Source: G965219965 sp965219965 (lineage in GTDB: Bacteria; Pseudomonadota; Alphaproteobacteria; RS24). Taken from it: a stretch of 64,000 nucleotides of DNA. The notes beneath the pieces are model-generated. The model made no database searches. It saw nothing but the letters and a program-made list of their open reading frames with translations, and was not told the origin of the DNA. Within the stretch, counting starts at the first letter, position 1. Every line of letters starts with the position of its first letter. The DNA lies in contig OZ244796.1 of NCBI GenBank assembly GCA_965219965.1, positions 248,001 through 312,000 on the forward strand, given 5' to 3'. This document shows, piece by piece, positions 58,001 through 64,000 of this stretch. Both the position numbers and the translations under genes were made by a program.

Positions 58001-58808
58001 CTTACGCCTTGTGTTATCCGATGTAAGTGACTCTCCGCAGCAATCTGTTATTGATGCATACACGCCGAGTTTGCAAAATATTGTTGATTTGATTAATGGT
58101 GATAGTACGAGTTTCCCGACAAATGTGAGAGATTTCCGTAAAGATGACCAAAAATCACTGGTGCGCGCTGAATTGGTTGACCCGACTACGGGCAATAACG
58201 ACTTTGATATTTCCGCGGCGTTAGAGAGTGATGGAGGAAATCGCATCTATCAATTTGAAACGATAGAAACGGGCGTCTTGCGGGTTAATACTCCTATTAC
58301 ATGGGATGAAAATATTGATACGAGTGCTGTTGTGTTCACCGCCTCGGCCAGTGATGCTAATGCAGACGATAGGATTGAATATGAACTCATTAGTGAGGGC
58401 GGCAATGTGCCAAGCGGTGGTTTACCGCTAGGTGGTAGGCCAGGCGGTGGCTTGCCGCCGGGTGGTATACCAGGCAATCCAGCTCGGCCAGGTGGCGTGC
58501 CGAATAATGAGCAAAGCGATGATAATAGATTCTTTACCATTAACGAGACCACAGGCGAGGTGCGCTTTGCAGAGACCCCCGATTTTGAAACGCAGGCCAG
58601 CTATGAGGTGCGTATCAGGGTTGTGTCCACCAATCCCAATGGCGACACGACCGAGGCCACTATCATATACACCGTTAATCTGAATGATATGCCCGAAACT
58701 GCGCCTACACCGCCTGTTCTGCCCATTCGGCCTTCTTCTCCGCCAGATCCTGTGGGTGATCCGCCTATTGATCCGCTTTCCCCTGATACGCCACCAGATA
58801 TCATATAG
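49089..58808 (+). CDS. Giant modular cadherin/CSPG/RTX protein 3
   Basis: 3239 residues without a signal peptide. It opens with a VCBS-like domain (VRTIGGVLAYSATDADAL), then a CSPG-like repeat, an RTX cassette homologous to that of protein 1 (295-490), and a super-repeat of CSPG, Ig-like, cadherin, long module plus cadherin, and short module that occurs twice and begins a third time (period about 2.15 kb). Four Ig-like repeats follow, then two more long modules each with a cadherin repeat (from 2560 and 2910), and a proline-rich tail (last 35 residues). The last cadherin repeat is interrupted by a Gly/Pro-rich insert. Three long modules or near copies carry DGDG loops, two of them here. Likely an exported surface or matrix protein; no T1SS-like terminal cassette is seen. 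Confidence 0.8.
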   Translation: MTTQNDMPRLVVKTGSDDLVLSHNEDDKVRTIGGVLAYSATDADALNFYTEARGGEGEGSDTNAQRTSIQKSVDTIAEIGVAALALESNVAIIFGTYGVFTLIRDEATDELRWEYQLAHDDVGTQAMRDTVQALGTGDVVYDVLGIYVSDGITPSLPIVLTVTITGENDDPTQIRNNGMAYDSDAESTLLSVRLLQWADVDDDAEQITYTLTAIPASGVLQLNNGSDWTDLAVSNTFTQADINASRVRYVPDALAPTSVSFKFTVSDGESVASAEQTFQITVRETYQLPDDQGTEAGNNVDLSTETTPQTVETGEGEDEIIDSKGNDRIDAGRDDDMIDLGTGGADEVIYEFEKSDDGYIALDGGDDIINFRRGEDRLVFNDAQDTSFIDDVNDKYKVMVNWGTDANGGWVVEGLYFLFVDAVYSSSGSIANSMVSLTFSNPIPADEFLILVDNDGPNDGYENGLITTADALRAVLGVDSIAPTIKNAVPIVANPINDQTAAEDAEFSFTFDEAVFSDADGDTLAYTAKLAGGVGLPNWLEFNADTRTFSGTPTNDDVGNYTIIITAKDRHNETVTDEFTIMVVNTNDAPVVTNSGTDAIVVIEGESATITEAMLGVSDEDDDDNDANGNLLGTMVLKVSDVQNGKFQLSGADVTQFTLADVRAGNVAFVHDGGEQFEVVNGSITNTPRSTHFTLVANDGDTDSAPMVFTLDVTPVNDAVMVSDGVDDQTVTTGAVFTFSIAETAFADIDSDIVSYAATLADGSELPDWLSFDAATRTFSGIRLRSDVGTTTIRVTATDDDGNTASDDFVLTVEAGEATLEISTIAGTVSVAESADYTTDTDAGLTFRAVADIALTASHFTLYEGTSQTASTRFKVVADASVTNGWKIQIVSGASFDYETDGASIALRVVVDDGAGTQAEANSTFSIENVEDEVPVFTTEGATSAGQINTIPSVIVNGVEFFYLGDDVPEEFFIRTKEDSVFNYRITQLGGITPRGLRFNLDEFTRQDIIDTINTFKNEFSKIIRGSQKYIQLSDERRDNDGDGHIDQIIEARLVDGFDAHGLFMGRGVLRNGRYDFTHENLSTIIIDTPISVDENSDVNDVVLTVTATDADNIDGTTPTESITYELVADLQGSDNEKFIIDETTGEVRFIDSPDFETQSSYVIYIRAISTSTLPSGMTRQSDLIQYTVNVNNVNEAPEIDSGGFMTQGVNVNGLIFTAIAGQVPDGVKISFVSDSFGGSFTDPVEYDESANQLTIHATSGRHNTLNKLMALINGDSDANSRFTLSLADGVDGDAAINTGSSAWELQTFTLSPQNVTITEGGSFTLNETILGVSDNDVADNDADGNLLGTIVLKVSNIQNGTIQLSGVDVTQFTLADVRAGNVVFVHDGGEQFETVNGFKTDTPRSTHFTLVASDANSDSEPVIFTLDVTPVNDALVVADGIGDQTLTTGGNPFFSIPATAFADADSNIASYTATLADGTALPSWLDFDTDTGGFTATPLKSDAGSITIRVTATNTEGDTVSDDFVLTIEASEAALDISGIAGHASAQENIDYTTDTDAGLTFRATSDSGLTASNFTVYEGASETASTRFKVVADTGTTNGWKIQIISGASFDYETDGASLPLRVVADDGAGEQVERNSTFGIENVDDVGPEFEVDGPTSNGQVSFAPSVVINGVEFLYLGDDMPEGFYIRIRNDNEFGYKIKEIVDGEGDLQGLRFSFDEFSRNNIIDLVNTDSSHFTFTVRGRFLPPFRPIDNRRDRDGDGKKDQILEARLVDGFDANGLFMGPGVLTHDDHVLVVKTETATIVDTPVSFDENGNADDVVFTVAAKDDDNVAGETPTETFTYELVRDLQGSDNDKFIIDAATGAVRFIASPDYETQASYNVYIRATSTSTLPSSTPRQSDIIQYTVNVNDVNEAPEIAGIGVLPGTVNVNGLIFTSIVGKVPADVDVFFSYYSGSQGFGNDRVQYDETAAQLVIYGRPRVHNTLNKLMALINGDGDANSRFTLSLADDADGDAEIDLTDESVWERQTFSLVSQTATPVIGQGGRIIITEAMLGVSDVDADDNDANGDPLGTMLLKASNVQNGTFQLSGVDVTQFTLADVRAGNVEFVHDGSTVDANSPTGFTLIANDGEDDSAPVAFVLEVDAVPIIKNAIINQTATEGVEFSFTFDANTFADANGDTLTYTATLRNGNELPDWLSFDAETRTFSGTPFYRHVGNHGIAVTADDGNGGTVTDEFFITVEEVPNIAPTVTGAVADQTVDEDAEFSLNLGTVFSDANKDLLTYSVSGADWLSISEGVLSGTPLQEHIGTYTITLAADDGRGGTVSDEFVITVENTNDAPTVANPVPDQRLLEGESFRIDVNTVFTDIDEGDTLSLSSEIVGWTSSVEPKTWLRYNPITDILHGTAPVGSSGTVTVEVNATDAAGDKTVDIFVIHISAPTPVASAEPVKADSLPPVPATAPIVANPIADQVITEGTEFSFTIPSDAFTDADGDRLTYVAALNEITVLPDWLNFDADTRTFSGTTPVGGASFTVAVTASDDDTNSVTDKFTLTIDSPARFDAETNGETGSRMEQAVIIQGIKLIYTGNDIAEGESFFLQIANDNTDGIKFDVRHLGGPPAGIHLTLTDVSSFLTQSFIDSNTPRLKHIVDLINDSLPNFPNAADVRPESKKSLVRAELVDPSTGDDLFDILAAVAGDGTYQFETMAVDGLQVTDPVIWNQHTDAADILFTVSASDADANDVIHYEFANERGNNNNYFTIDRNTGAVRFADAPDHEADPADYAVFVKAVSTKASGSTVEAVIKYVVNFQFLNEAPIVANPIANQMVAEGDLFSFIFDTNTFTDADGDTLTYNASLADGSALPGWLLFDADTRSFSGTPPEGDDTSLTIAVTATDGVGAEVTDEFTLTIDRPVRFDAETDGETTAETEEGVIIQGIRIIYAGDNATEGQNFFLEIRNNVNALKFDAKHIIGPPVGLRLVLSDVSDSPQQSVIDAYTPSLQNIVDLINGDSTSFPTNVRDFRKDDQKSLVRAELVDPTTGNNDFDISAALESDGGNRIYQFETIETGVLRVNTPITWDENIDTSAVVFTASASDANADDRIEYELISEGGNVPSGGLPLGGRPGGGLPPGGIPGNPARPGGVPNNEQSDDNRFFTINETTGEVRFAETPDFETQASYEVRIRVVSTNPNGDTTEATIIYTVNLNDMPETAPTPPVLPIRPSSPPDPVGDPPIDPLSPDTPPDII
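49981..50560 (+). other. Internal RTX-like cassette of giant protein 3
   Basis: Parallel to the internal cassette of protein 1: GEGEDEIIDSKGNDRIDAGRDDDMIDLGTGG (here in parts GEGEDEI and DAGRDDDMIDLGTGG), then DGGDDIINFRRGEDRLVF and a conserved beta-rich tail (NDKYKVMVNWG, GLYFLFVDAVYSSSG). Confidence 0.7.
50934..55260 (+). repeat. Super-repeat of about 2.15 kb in giant gene 3
   Basis: The landmark encoding the start of the CSPG-like repeat (GGCGTGTCGGAT) recurs at 50934, 53082 and 55251, spacings of 2148 and 2169 bases (716 and 723 codons). Between landmarks the domain order is the same. The copies are clearly divergent in sequence, so the duplication is old or diversified. Confidence 0.75.
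58399..58509 (+). other. Gly/Pro-rich insert in the last cadherin repeat of giant protein 3
   Basis: About 37 residues of short GGLP/GGxP repeats (PSGGLPLGGRPGGGLPPGG, IPGNPARPGG) stand where other copies have three or four residues between YELxx and the NxFFTI strand. The insert is in frame and is followed by normal cadherin sequence (FFTINETTGEVRF). Confidence 0.8.
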
Positions 58809-58854
58809 GGGAGGAGCAGGTTCCGTGAATTACCCCCACGAATCGGGCATAGAT

Positions 58855-58883
58855 TTGAGATTATTTAAGGAATTGTGTATAAT
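58855..58883 (+). promoter_or_regulatory. Sigma-70-type promoter before giant gene 4
   Basis: TTGAGA at 58855-58860, a 17-base spacer, then TATAAT at 58878-58883, 58 bases before the ATG at 58941. It lies in the unique sequence just left of the duplicated segment. The best-formed promoter in the cluster. Confidence 0.6.
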
Positions 58884-58928
58884 GATACCTCGTTGCGTTG
58901 AGTAGCTGTATACCAATAAAACTAATCA

Positions 58929-60106
58929 GGAGCATGACGGATGACGACTCAATTTGATATATCGGCTTTGGGCTTAACGGTTACTGAAGGCGGGGTTTAT
59001 AGTTTTACATTGACGCCCAAGGCAGCCTTGGGTTCTGATACGGTTATCCGCTGGGAGATTGTCCCTAAGGGTGAGTTGCCTATCTCTTCTTCTGATTTTT
59101 CTGCTCTGAGTGGTGTTGTTAATTTTGCTTCTGGTGCTGTTGATGCCCAGACGGTGACGATTACGCCGTCTGATGATTCGGTTTTAGAGGTGCTGAAGCA
59201 CTTTGAGATACGGGTTTATGAGGTTGTTGGCGATAGGGACGATACGACTACTGAGACGGATGATATTCTGATTGGGTCTCAGGATGTGACCTTGTCTGAT
59301 GATGAGACGGATGATTATGGGAGTAGCCGGCTTTCATCGACGGGTGAGGCGAATATTCTCACGGCGGCGAATACGCAAGATTTAACGACTTCTGGCGGTG
59401 GGGGTGATGATATTTATATTATCACACGCTTCCAGCATGGTGATGTTTCGATATCGGATACTTTTGGTACGAACCTGGTTAAGTTTGATGCTGGTGTTAC
59501 CATTACCGACTACTCGGAAACCTCGGTTAGCTTTTTTGGGAATGTCTCCATTCTCTCAGTTTCCCTGACGCTTTCTACGGGTGCGGAAGTGATGATTGAT
59601 GCGCCGCTCTCTTTTAGCTTCCAGCTGGGTGATGGTGAGACGCTGAGCTATGCGGATTTTAAGACGGCTATTGGTGCGTCTGGTACGAATGCGACGAGTG
59701 CCTTGGCGGCAGATTATGCGGTTACGACCCAGACTTCTGTTCCAGATATTTCTGGTAACACAGAAGATGCTCCAACCCAAAGGTTGGTTTCGACGGGTGA
59801 GGCTGATGTTCTTGGCGCAGGGGGTGATTTTAGTTTTACGGCCAGTGGCGGTGGCGGGGATGACACTTACATTATCACGCGTTTTCAGCATGGTGATGTT
59901 TCGATATCGGATACTTTTGGTACGAACCTGGTTAAGTTTGATGCTGGTGTTACCATTACCGACTACTCGGAAACCTCGGTTAGCTTTTTTGGGAATGTCT
60001 CCATTCTCTCAGTTTCCCTGACGCTTTCTACGGGTGCGGAAGTGATGATTGATGCGCCGCTCCCTTTTAGCTTCCAGTTGGGTGATGGTGAGGTTCTCAG
60101 CTATGC
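58929..60106 (+). repeat. 1178-bp exact direct repeat, copy 2 (5' end of giant gene 4)
   Basis: Identical to 43117-44294. Its left edge is 12 bases before the ATG and its right edge lies inside the second GGGDDxYIITRF module. Confidence 0.9.
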
Positions 60107-63100
60107 GGATTTCAAGATGGTGATAGGAGCCAGTGGCACGGCTGGCAGTAGTGCCCTTGCGGCAGATTACACGGTTACTGCCCCACAAGTGCCGACGGAG
60201 GAGCCGGAGGCTAATAATGCGCCGACGGTTGCCGCCGCCATTGGTAGCCAGACGGCGACGGAAGACACAGCGTTTAGTCTTGATATAAGTAGTGTCTTTG
60301 CTGATGTGGATGCGGGCGACACGCTGACTTACAGCGTTTCGGGCGCAAGCTGGCTGACCCTTACTGGCACAACCCTGTCTGGCACCCCGCTTCAAGAGCA
60401 TGTCGGCACGCACACCATTACCGTCACGGCCAGTGATGGCAATGGCGGCACGGTCACAGAAACTTTCACCCTCACAGTGGAAAATACTGATGACGCGCCT
60501 GTGTTTGAGGGCGAAAAGGCGCAAACCGTCACTATTGGCGGCATTAAATTCACCTATTTGGGCGACACGGCGGATTTCTCCATTCGCTTTCAATATGAGA
60601 CAAACACAGACGCGCATGAGATTTCAATTGAATCGGGCAATTTGTTGAAAATTACCACCTCTCAGAGGTTGCACTTGAATCTGCAACAGATTGTGGATTT
60701 GGTCAATGGCGATACCGCCGCGGTTGTGGCAACGGGCTATGCGAATTATGCTGACACGCGCACCGAGGCAGAAAAATTGCTGGTGCATGCCGAACTGGTT
60801 GACCCAAGCACGGGTAGCAATGCGCTGAATTATGACGCCTTCTTTGGCACGCAATGGGCTCAAGGCGCAGGGCTAACGCATGGCATGTCCCCCAGCTCGG
60901 AAATTCGCACCGCCATCACATGGGATGAAAACCGTGATGCGAATGATGTTGTTTTCACGGCACGAGCCACGGATGAGGACAATGTTGCTGGTCAACCCGC
61001 CACCGACATTGTTACTTATGAACTCGTTTCAGGAGCAGGCGATAATAGCTACTTTGCGATTGACGCCAATACGGGTGAAGTGCGCTTTGCGGCCACGCCT
61101 GATTACGAAACCAAAGCCAGCTATGTGGTGCATGTCAAAGCCACCTCAGTCACCACATTGGGCGAGGGCGGCGGCGGCAGTCTGCAGGAAGCCACAGCGC
61201 AATATACGGTGAATTTGAATGATAATAATGACGCGCCCACCCTTGCCAATGCGATTGATGACCAAACGGTGCAGGAAGATAGGGATTTTTCACTGGATAT
61301 AAGCGGCAATTTTTCCGACCCAGATAGCGACACGCTGACCTATGCGGCGACACTGGCCGATGGCTCTGCCTTGCCAAGCTGGCTGAGCTTTGACGAAAAT
61401 ACGGGTATTTTCTCTGGCCGCCCCGCCCAAAGCGATGCTGGCACGCTGAGTGTCCGCGTTACGGCCACTGACCCGTCGGGCGAAGCGGTGACGGACACGT
61501 TTGATATAGTGGTGGAAAACACCGACAATAACGCGCCTGTATTTGAAACGACAGGCACGGAAAACACCATCACTGTTGCCGGCATTAAGTTCACCTATAG
61601 CGGCGACAGCCCAAGTTTCTATGTAGAAGCGGACCAGGATATTGATACCACCTATATTGGAATTCTTTACCGTGAGGATCAAAATTCTCTGTACCTGACC
61701 GTTAGCCGAACCAATTTCACACTGCAAACGATTGTGGATATGGTGAATGGTAATTTAACACATACGGATTTCAGTGGTTTTCGCTCTGACCAATATGGAG
61801 ACGACCGCAACAATGAGCAGAAAGCACTGGTAACGGCGGAATTGGTTGACCCGACCACGGGTGATGATGCGCTTGATTATGATGCCTTCTTTGGTGGTAC
61901 CGGCAGCACCAAATATCACTACCTCTCCACGCCGGTTACGTGGAATGAAAATTCCGATGCGGCGGATGTTGTGTTCACTGTCTCGGCTACGGATGCAGAT
62001 AATATCGCTGGCCAGCCTGCCACTGACACGATTACCTATGAGCTGATTGATGGGCATGGCGATAACGCCTTCTTTACCATTGACGAAACCACAGGCGAAG
62101 TGCGCTTTGCGGCCACGCCCGATTATGAAACCCAAAGCAGCTATGAGGTGCGGATTAAGGCCGTGTCCACCAGCACACTGGGGTCGGGCAGCACGAAGGA
62201 AACGATTATACAATATCGGGTGGATTTGACCGATACGAATGACGCGCCCGAATTCGCCACCGCCCCGCTAGAGGCGACGGTGAATGTCAATGGCATTATT
62301 ATCCGCGCTAAGGATATAAATGAATCGCTGGATATTCATTTCATTCCCACGGCTACGGAAGAAGAGCCGGGCGTTTTCCTTGATACGGCCAATAATCGGC
62401 TGAATGTCAAAGCTGGCTCTGAGGCTGGCACGCTAAACGCGCTGCTTGACCTTATCAATGGCGACACGGATTTCACCGATAAATTTGAGGCTTTCCTCGC
62501 CGATGGCACGGATGGCACAACAAGCATAAACACGTCAGACGCGGCGTGGAATGGCCGCACCTTTAGCCTCACCGTGATTGACGGCGCGGCCACGCCGATT
62601 CCAGTTCAGGCGGCGGAAGAGGTGACACTCACCGAAGCCATGCTCGGCCTGTCCGATGTGGACAGCCAAGACGGCAGTGGCAATGTGATTGGCACAATGA
62701 CGCTGACCGTGTCCAATGTGGAAAACGGCAAATTCCAGCTTAGCGGGGCGGATGCCACGCAATTTACGCTGGCCGATGTGCGGGCGGGTAATGTGAAATT
62801 TGTCCATGATGGCAGTCCGCATACAGATGGGGCGCGGTTCACTATGGTGGCCAATGACGGCCAAGCCGACAGCGCGGCGGTGATATTCACCTTTGCTGTC
62901 GCCCACGCCAACCGTGCGCCGACTCTGGAACTTGCCTCAGCCAACCACACGCATGACACGGCGGTATCGGAAAATGCGGACGGCACGGCTGACACCGCCG
63001 CTTTCGGCATTGTCACCTTTGCTGATGTTGATGAAGATGACACGGGTACGAATCTGCAATTCTTCATCGGCACGGCGGCTGACACGCAAACCAATGCCCT

Positions 63101-64000
63101 GCCGCATAATGGGACGGAGCAAACCGTTCAGGGCGTGGTTGAATCCACTGATGTCCCCGCCCTTGATGGCACGGATTTGGGCGATTTCCTTTTCACGCGC
63201 ACGGTTGGCGGCGAAGTTTCATGGAGCTTCACGCTGGAAGAGGCCAATGCGCGTAGTCTCGGTTCGGGTCAAACGGCGACTGTGTCGGTCTGGTTGCGCG
63301 TCAGCGATGGCGGGCTGGAAACGGTCAAGAAACTCAGCGTCACGGTTACGGGTAATAATGACGCGCCGACCGAAACGAATCACGAGGATGCGAGTTTTGG
63401 CGGCACGGGCGTTATTTTCACCGCCGATATGCTGAAATGGAGCGATGTTGACGCCAATGACGGCGCGAGCCAAATCACCTACACGCTGACCGCCGTGCCA
63501 GATTCGGGCAAGCTGCAAATCAGTGGCGATGGCATTGACTGGTATGATATGAGCGTGAGCGAAACTTTCAGTCAAAACGACGTTAATAATGGCTATGTCC
63601 GCTATGTGCCAGATGCCAGTACGCCTGCTGATACGAGCTTCAAATACACGGTTACAGATGGCAAGGCAGACGCTTCTGCCGAGAAAACATTCACGCTGAC
63701 TTTTGACAATGAAGCCCCGACTGTGGACATTGCCCCAAGCGCATTTACGCATGATTTAGATGTTATAGAACAGGGCATTGGCGAAGTTACCGAGACGGGT
63801 TTCACCATTCACGGCATTAAATTCACATTGAAGGCAGGCCAAACGGCGGTTGATTTCGCCTTTGTGCAGGAATCAACTCCCAATGGCCCTGAATTGCGCT
63901 TTGCCAATGGCCGCAATGAGCTTGTCTTTAACAAAGACCTCTCACGGCAGGAAATTGCGGGTATTGTCAGCGCGTCCACCGATTCGCGCTATGTGACGGT
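58941..64000 (+). CDS. Giant modular Ig/cadherin protein 4, cut by the window edge
   Basis: Open from the ATG at 58941 to the last base: at least 1686 residues. The first 388 or so are identical to protein 2. Then come an Ig-like repeat (from 426), a long module plus cadherin (from 526), an Ig-like repeat, a second long module plus cadherin (from 874), a short module (from 1111), a CSPG-like repeat (TEAMLGLSDVD, ADVRAGNVKFVHDG), a VCBS-like stretch, a further CSPG-like repeat (YVRYVPDAS, TVTDGKADAS), and the start of another module (IHGIKFTLKAG). Same class as its neighbours; the C-terminus is outside the window. Confidence 0.8.
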   Translation, partial: MTTQFDISALGLTVTEGGVYSFTLTPKAALGSDTVIRWEIVPKGELPISSSDFSALSGVVNFASGAVDAQTVTITPSDDSVLEVLKHFEIRVYEVVGDRDDTTTETDDILIGSQDVTLSDDETDDYGSSRLSSTGEANILTAANTQDLTTSGGGGDDIYIITRFQHGDVSISDTFGTNLVKFDAGVTITDYSETSVSFFGNVSILSVSLTLSTGAEVMIDAPLSFSFQLGDGETLSYADFKTAIGASGTNATSALAADYAVTTQTSVPDISGNTEDAPTQRLVSTGEADVLGAGGDFSFTASGGGGDDTYIITRFQHGDVSISDTFGTNLVKFDAGVTITDYSETSVSFFGNVSILSVSLTLSTGAEVMIDAPLPFSFQLGDGEVLSYADFKMVIGASGTAGSSALAADYTVTAPQVPTEEPEANNAPTVAAAIGSQTATEDTAFSLDISSVFADVDAGDTLTYSVSGASWLTLTGTTLSGTPLQEHVGTHTITVTASDGNGGTVTETFTLTVENTDDAPVFEGEKAQTVTIGGIKFTYLGDTADFSIRFQYETNTDAHEISIESGNLLKITTSQRLHLNLQQIVDLVNGDTAAVVATGYANYADTRTEAEKLLVHAELVDPSTGSNALNYDAFFGTQWAQGAGLTHGMSPSSEIRTAITWDENRDANDVVFTARATDEDNVAGQPATDIVTYELVSGAGDNSYFAIDANTGEVRFAATPDYETKASYVVHVKATSVTTLGEGGGGSLQEATAQYTVNLNDNNDAPTLANAIDDQTVQEDRDFSLDISGNFSDPDSDTLTYAATLADGSALPSWLSFDENTGIFSGRPAQSDAGTLSVRVTATDPSGEAVTDTFDIVVENTDNNAPVFETTGTENTITVAGIKFTYSGDSPSFYVEADQDIDTTYIGILYREDQNSLYLTVSRTNFTLQTIVDMVNGNLTHTDFSGFRSDQYGDDRNNEQKALVTAELVDPTTGDDALDYDAFFGGTGSTKYHYLSTPVTWNENSDAADVVFTVSATDADNIAGQPATDTITYELIDGHGDNAFFTIDETTGEVRFAATPDYETQSSYEVRIKAVSTSTLGSGSTKETIIQYRVDLTDTNDAPEFATAPLEATVNVNGIIIRAKDINESLDIHFIPTATEEEPGVFLDTANNRLNVKAGSEAGTLNALLDLINGDTDFTDKFEAFLADGTDGTTSINTSDAAWNGRTFSLTVIDGAATPIPVQAAEEVTLTEAMLGLSDVDSQDGSGNVIGTMTLTVSNVENGKFQLSGADATQFTLADVRAGNVKFVHDGSPHTDGARFTMVANDGQADSAAVIFTFAVAHANRAPTLELASANHTHDTAVSENADGTADTAAFGIVTFADVDEDDTGTNLQFFIGTAADTQTNALPHNGTEQTVQGVVESTDVPALDGTDLGDFLFTRTVGGEVSWSFTLEEANARSLGSGQTATVSVWLRVSDGGLETVKKLSVTVTGNNDAPTETNHEDASFGGTGVIFTADMLKWSDVDANDGASQITYTLTAVPDSGKLQISGDGIDWYDMSVSETFSQNDVNNGYVRYVPDASTPADTSFKYTVTDGKADASAEKTFTLTFDNEAPTVDIAPSAFTHDLDVIEQGIGEVTETGFTIHGIKFTLKAGQTAVDFAFVQESTPNGPELRFANGRNELVFNKDLSRQEIAGIVSASTDSRYVT

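Noticed and set aside
42990..58960. The four giant genes as fragments of one gene broken by stops
   Set aside because: Each has its own ribosome site, a new N-terminal module and non-coding spacers of 118-164 bases, and no other frame continues the coding sequence past the stops.
37563..64000. CRISPR array or other short-spacer repeats
   Set aside because: The repeats are long, coding, in-frame and without regular short spacers.

Overview
The window is a contiguous stretch of a bacterial chromosome that reads as an alphaproteobacterium. The evidence is a 5-aminolevulinate synthase (C4 heme route), a cytochrome bc1 operon, the purB-purC-purS-purQ-purL-bolA-grxD order, a cysE-DUF3126 pair, a DUF6111 gene beside the CCA-adding enzyme, and an NDUFS6-like zinc-finger protein. 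Base composition is mid-range. The very large cadherin/RTX-like proteins suggest a marine lineage (SAR116-like), but that is inference and no genus can be named from this sequence.

Positions 1-37300 are dense housekeeping genes. First come heme genes (hemH partial, hemA, later hemF) around a Ca2+/cation exchanger, a GNAT enzyme, DUF6111 and the CCA-adding enzyme. Next are a TonB-dependent siderophore receptor with a Fur-like site and the petABC bc1 operon ending in a strong bidirectional hairpin. A long minus-strand block follows: a glycine-zipper lipoprotein, then ychF, pth, rplY, grxD, bolA, purL, purQ, purS, purC, purB, radC and map. tRNA-Leu(TAA) precedes an alpha/beta hydrolase that lacks its nucleophile serine. 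After that come a zinc-finger protein, cysE, DUF3126, a gamma-carbonic anhydrase, a CBS protein, hisI, folE, cysS, an IscU-like scaffold, yidD and thrS. The block ends with a beta-barrel-like protein, a TraR/DksA-like protein, NAD kinase, cytochrome c', cytochrome b561, a GST, trhO and tRNA-Thr(TGT).

From 37563 to the right edge (26.4 kb) the window holds only four giant co-directional genes, of 1815, 1931, 3239 and more than 1686 codons. They encode mosaics of Ig-like/cadherin-like, cadherin, CSPG-like, VCBS-like and RTX-like modules without an N-terminal signal peptide. They look like type I secreted adhesins or surface/matrix proteins. No secretion ATPase, membrane fusion protein or TolC-like gene is visible here.

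The most notable structure lies inside this cluster. An exact 1178-bp direct repeat covers the 5' ends of genes 2 and 4. A recurrent module (about 100-120 residues, 14 copies counted) does not match any family I can name with confidence, and in its long form it is always followed by a cadherin repeat. Three of its copies carry a DxDGDG calcium-loop-like insertion. An RTX cassette is C-terminal in gene 1 but also internal in genes 1 and 3. Gene 3 also contains a tandem super-repeat of about 2.15 kb. Together these point to an actively recombining giant-adhesin locus.
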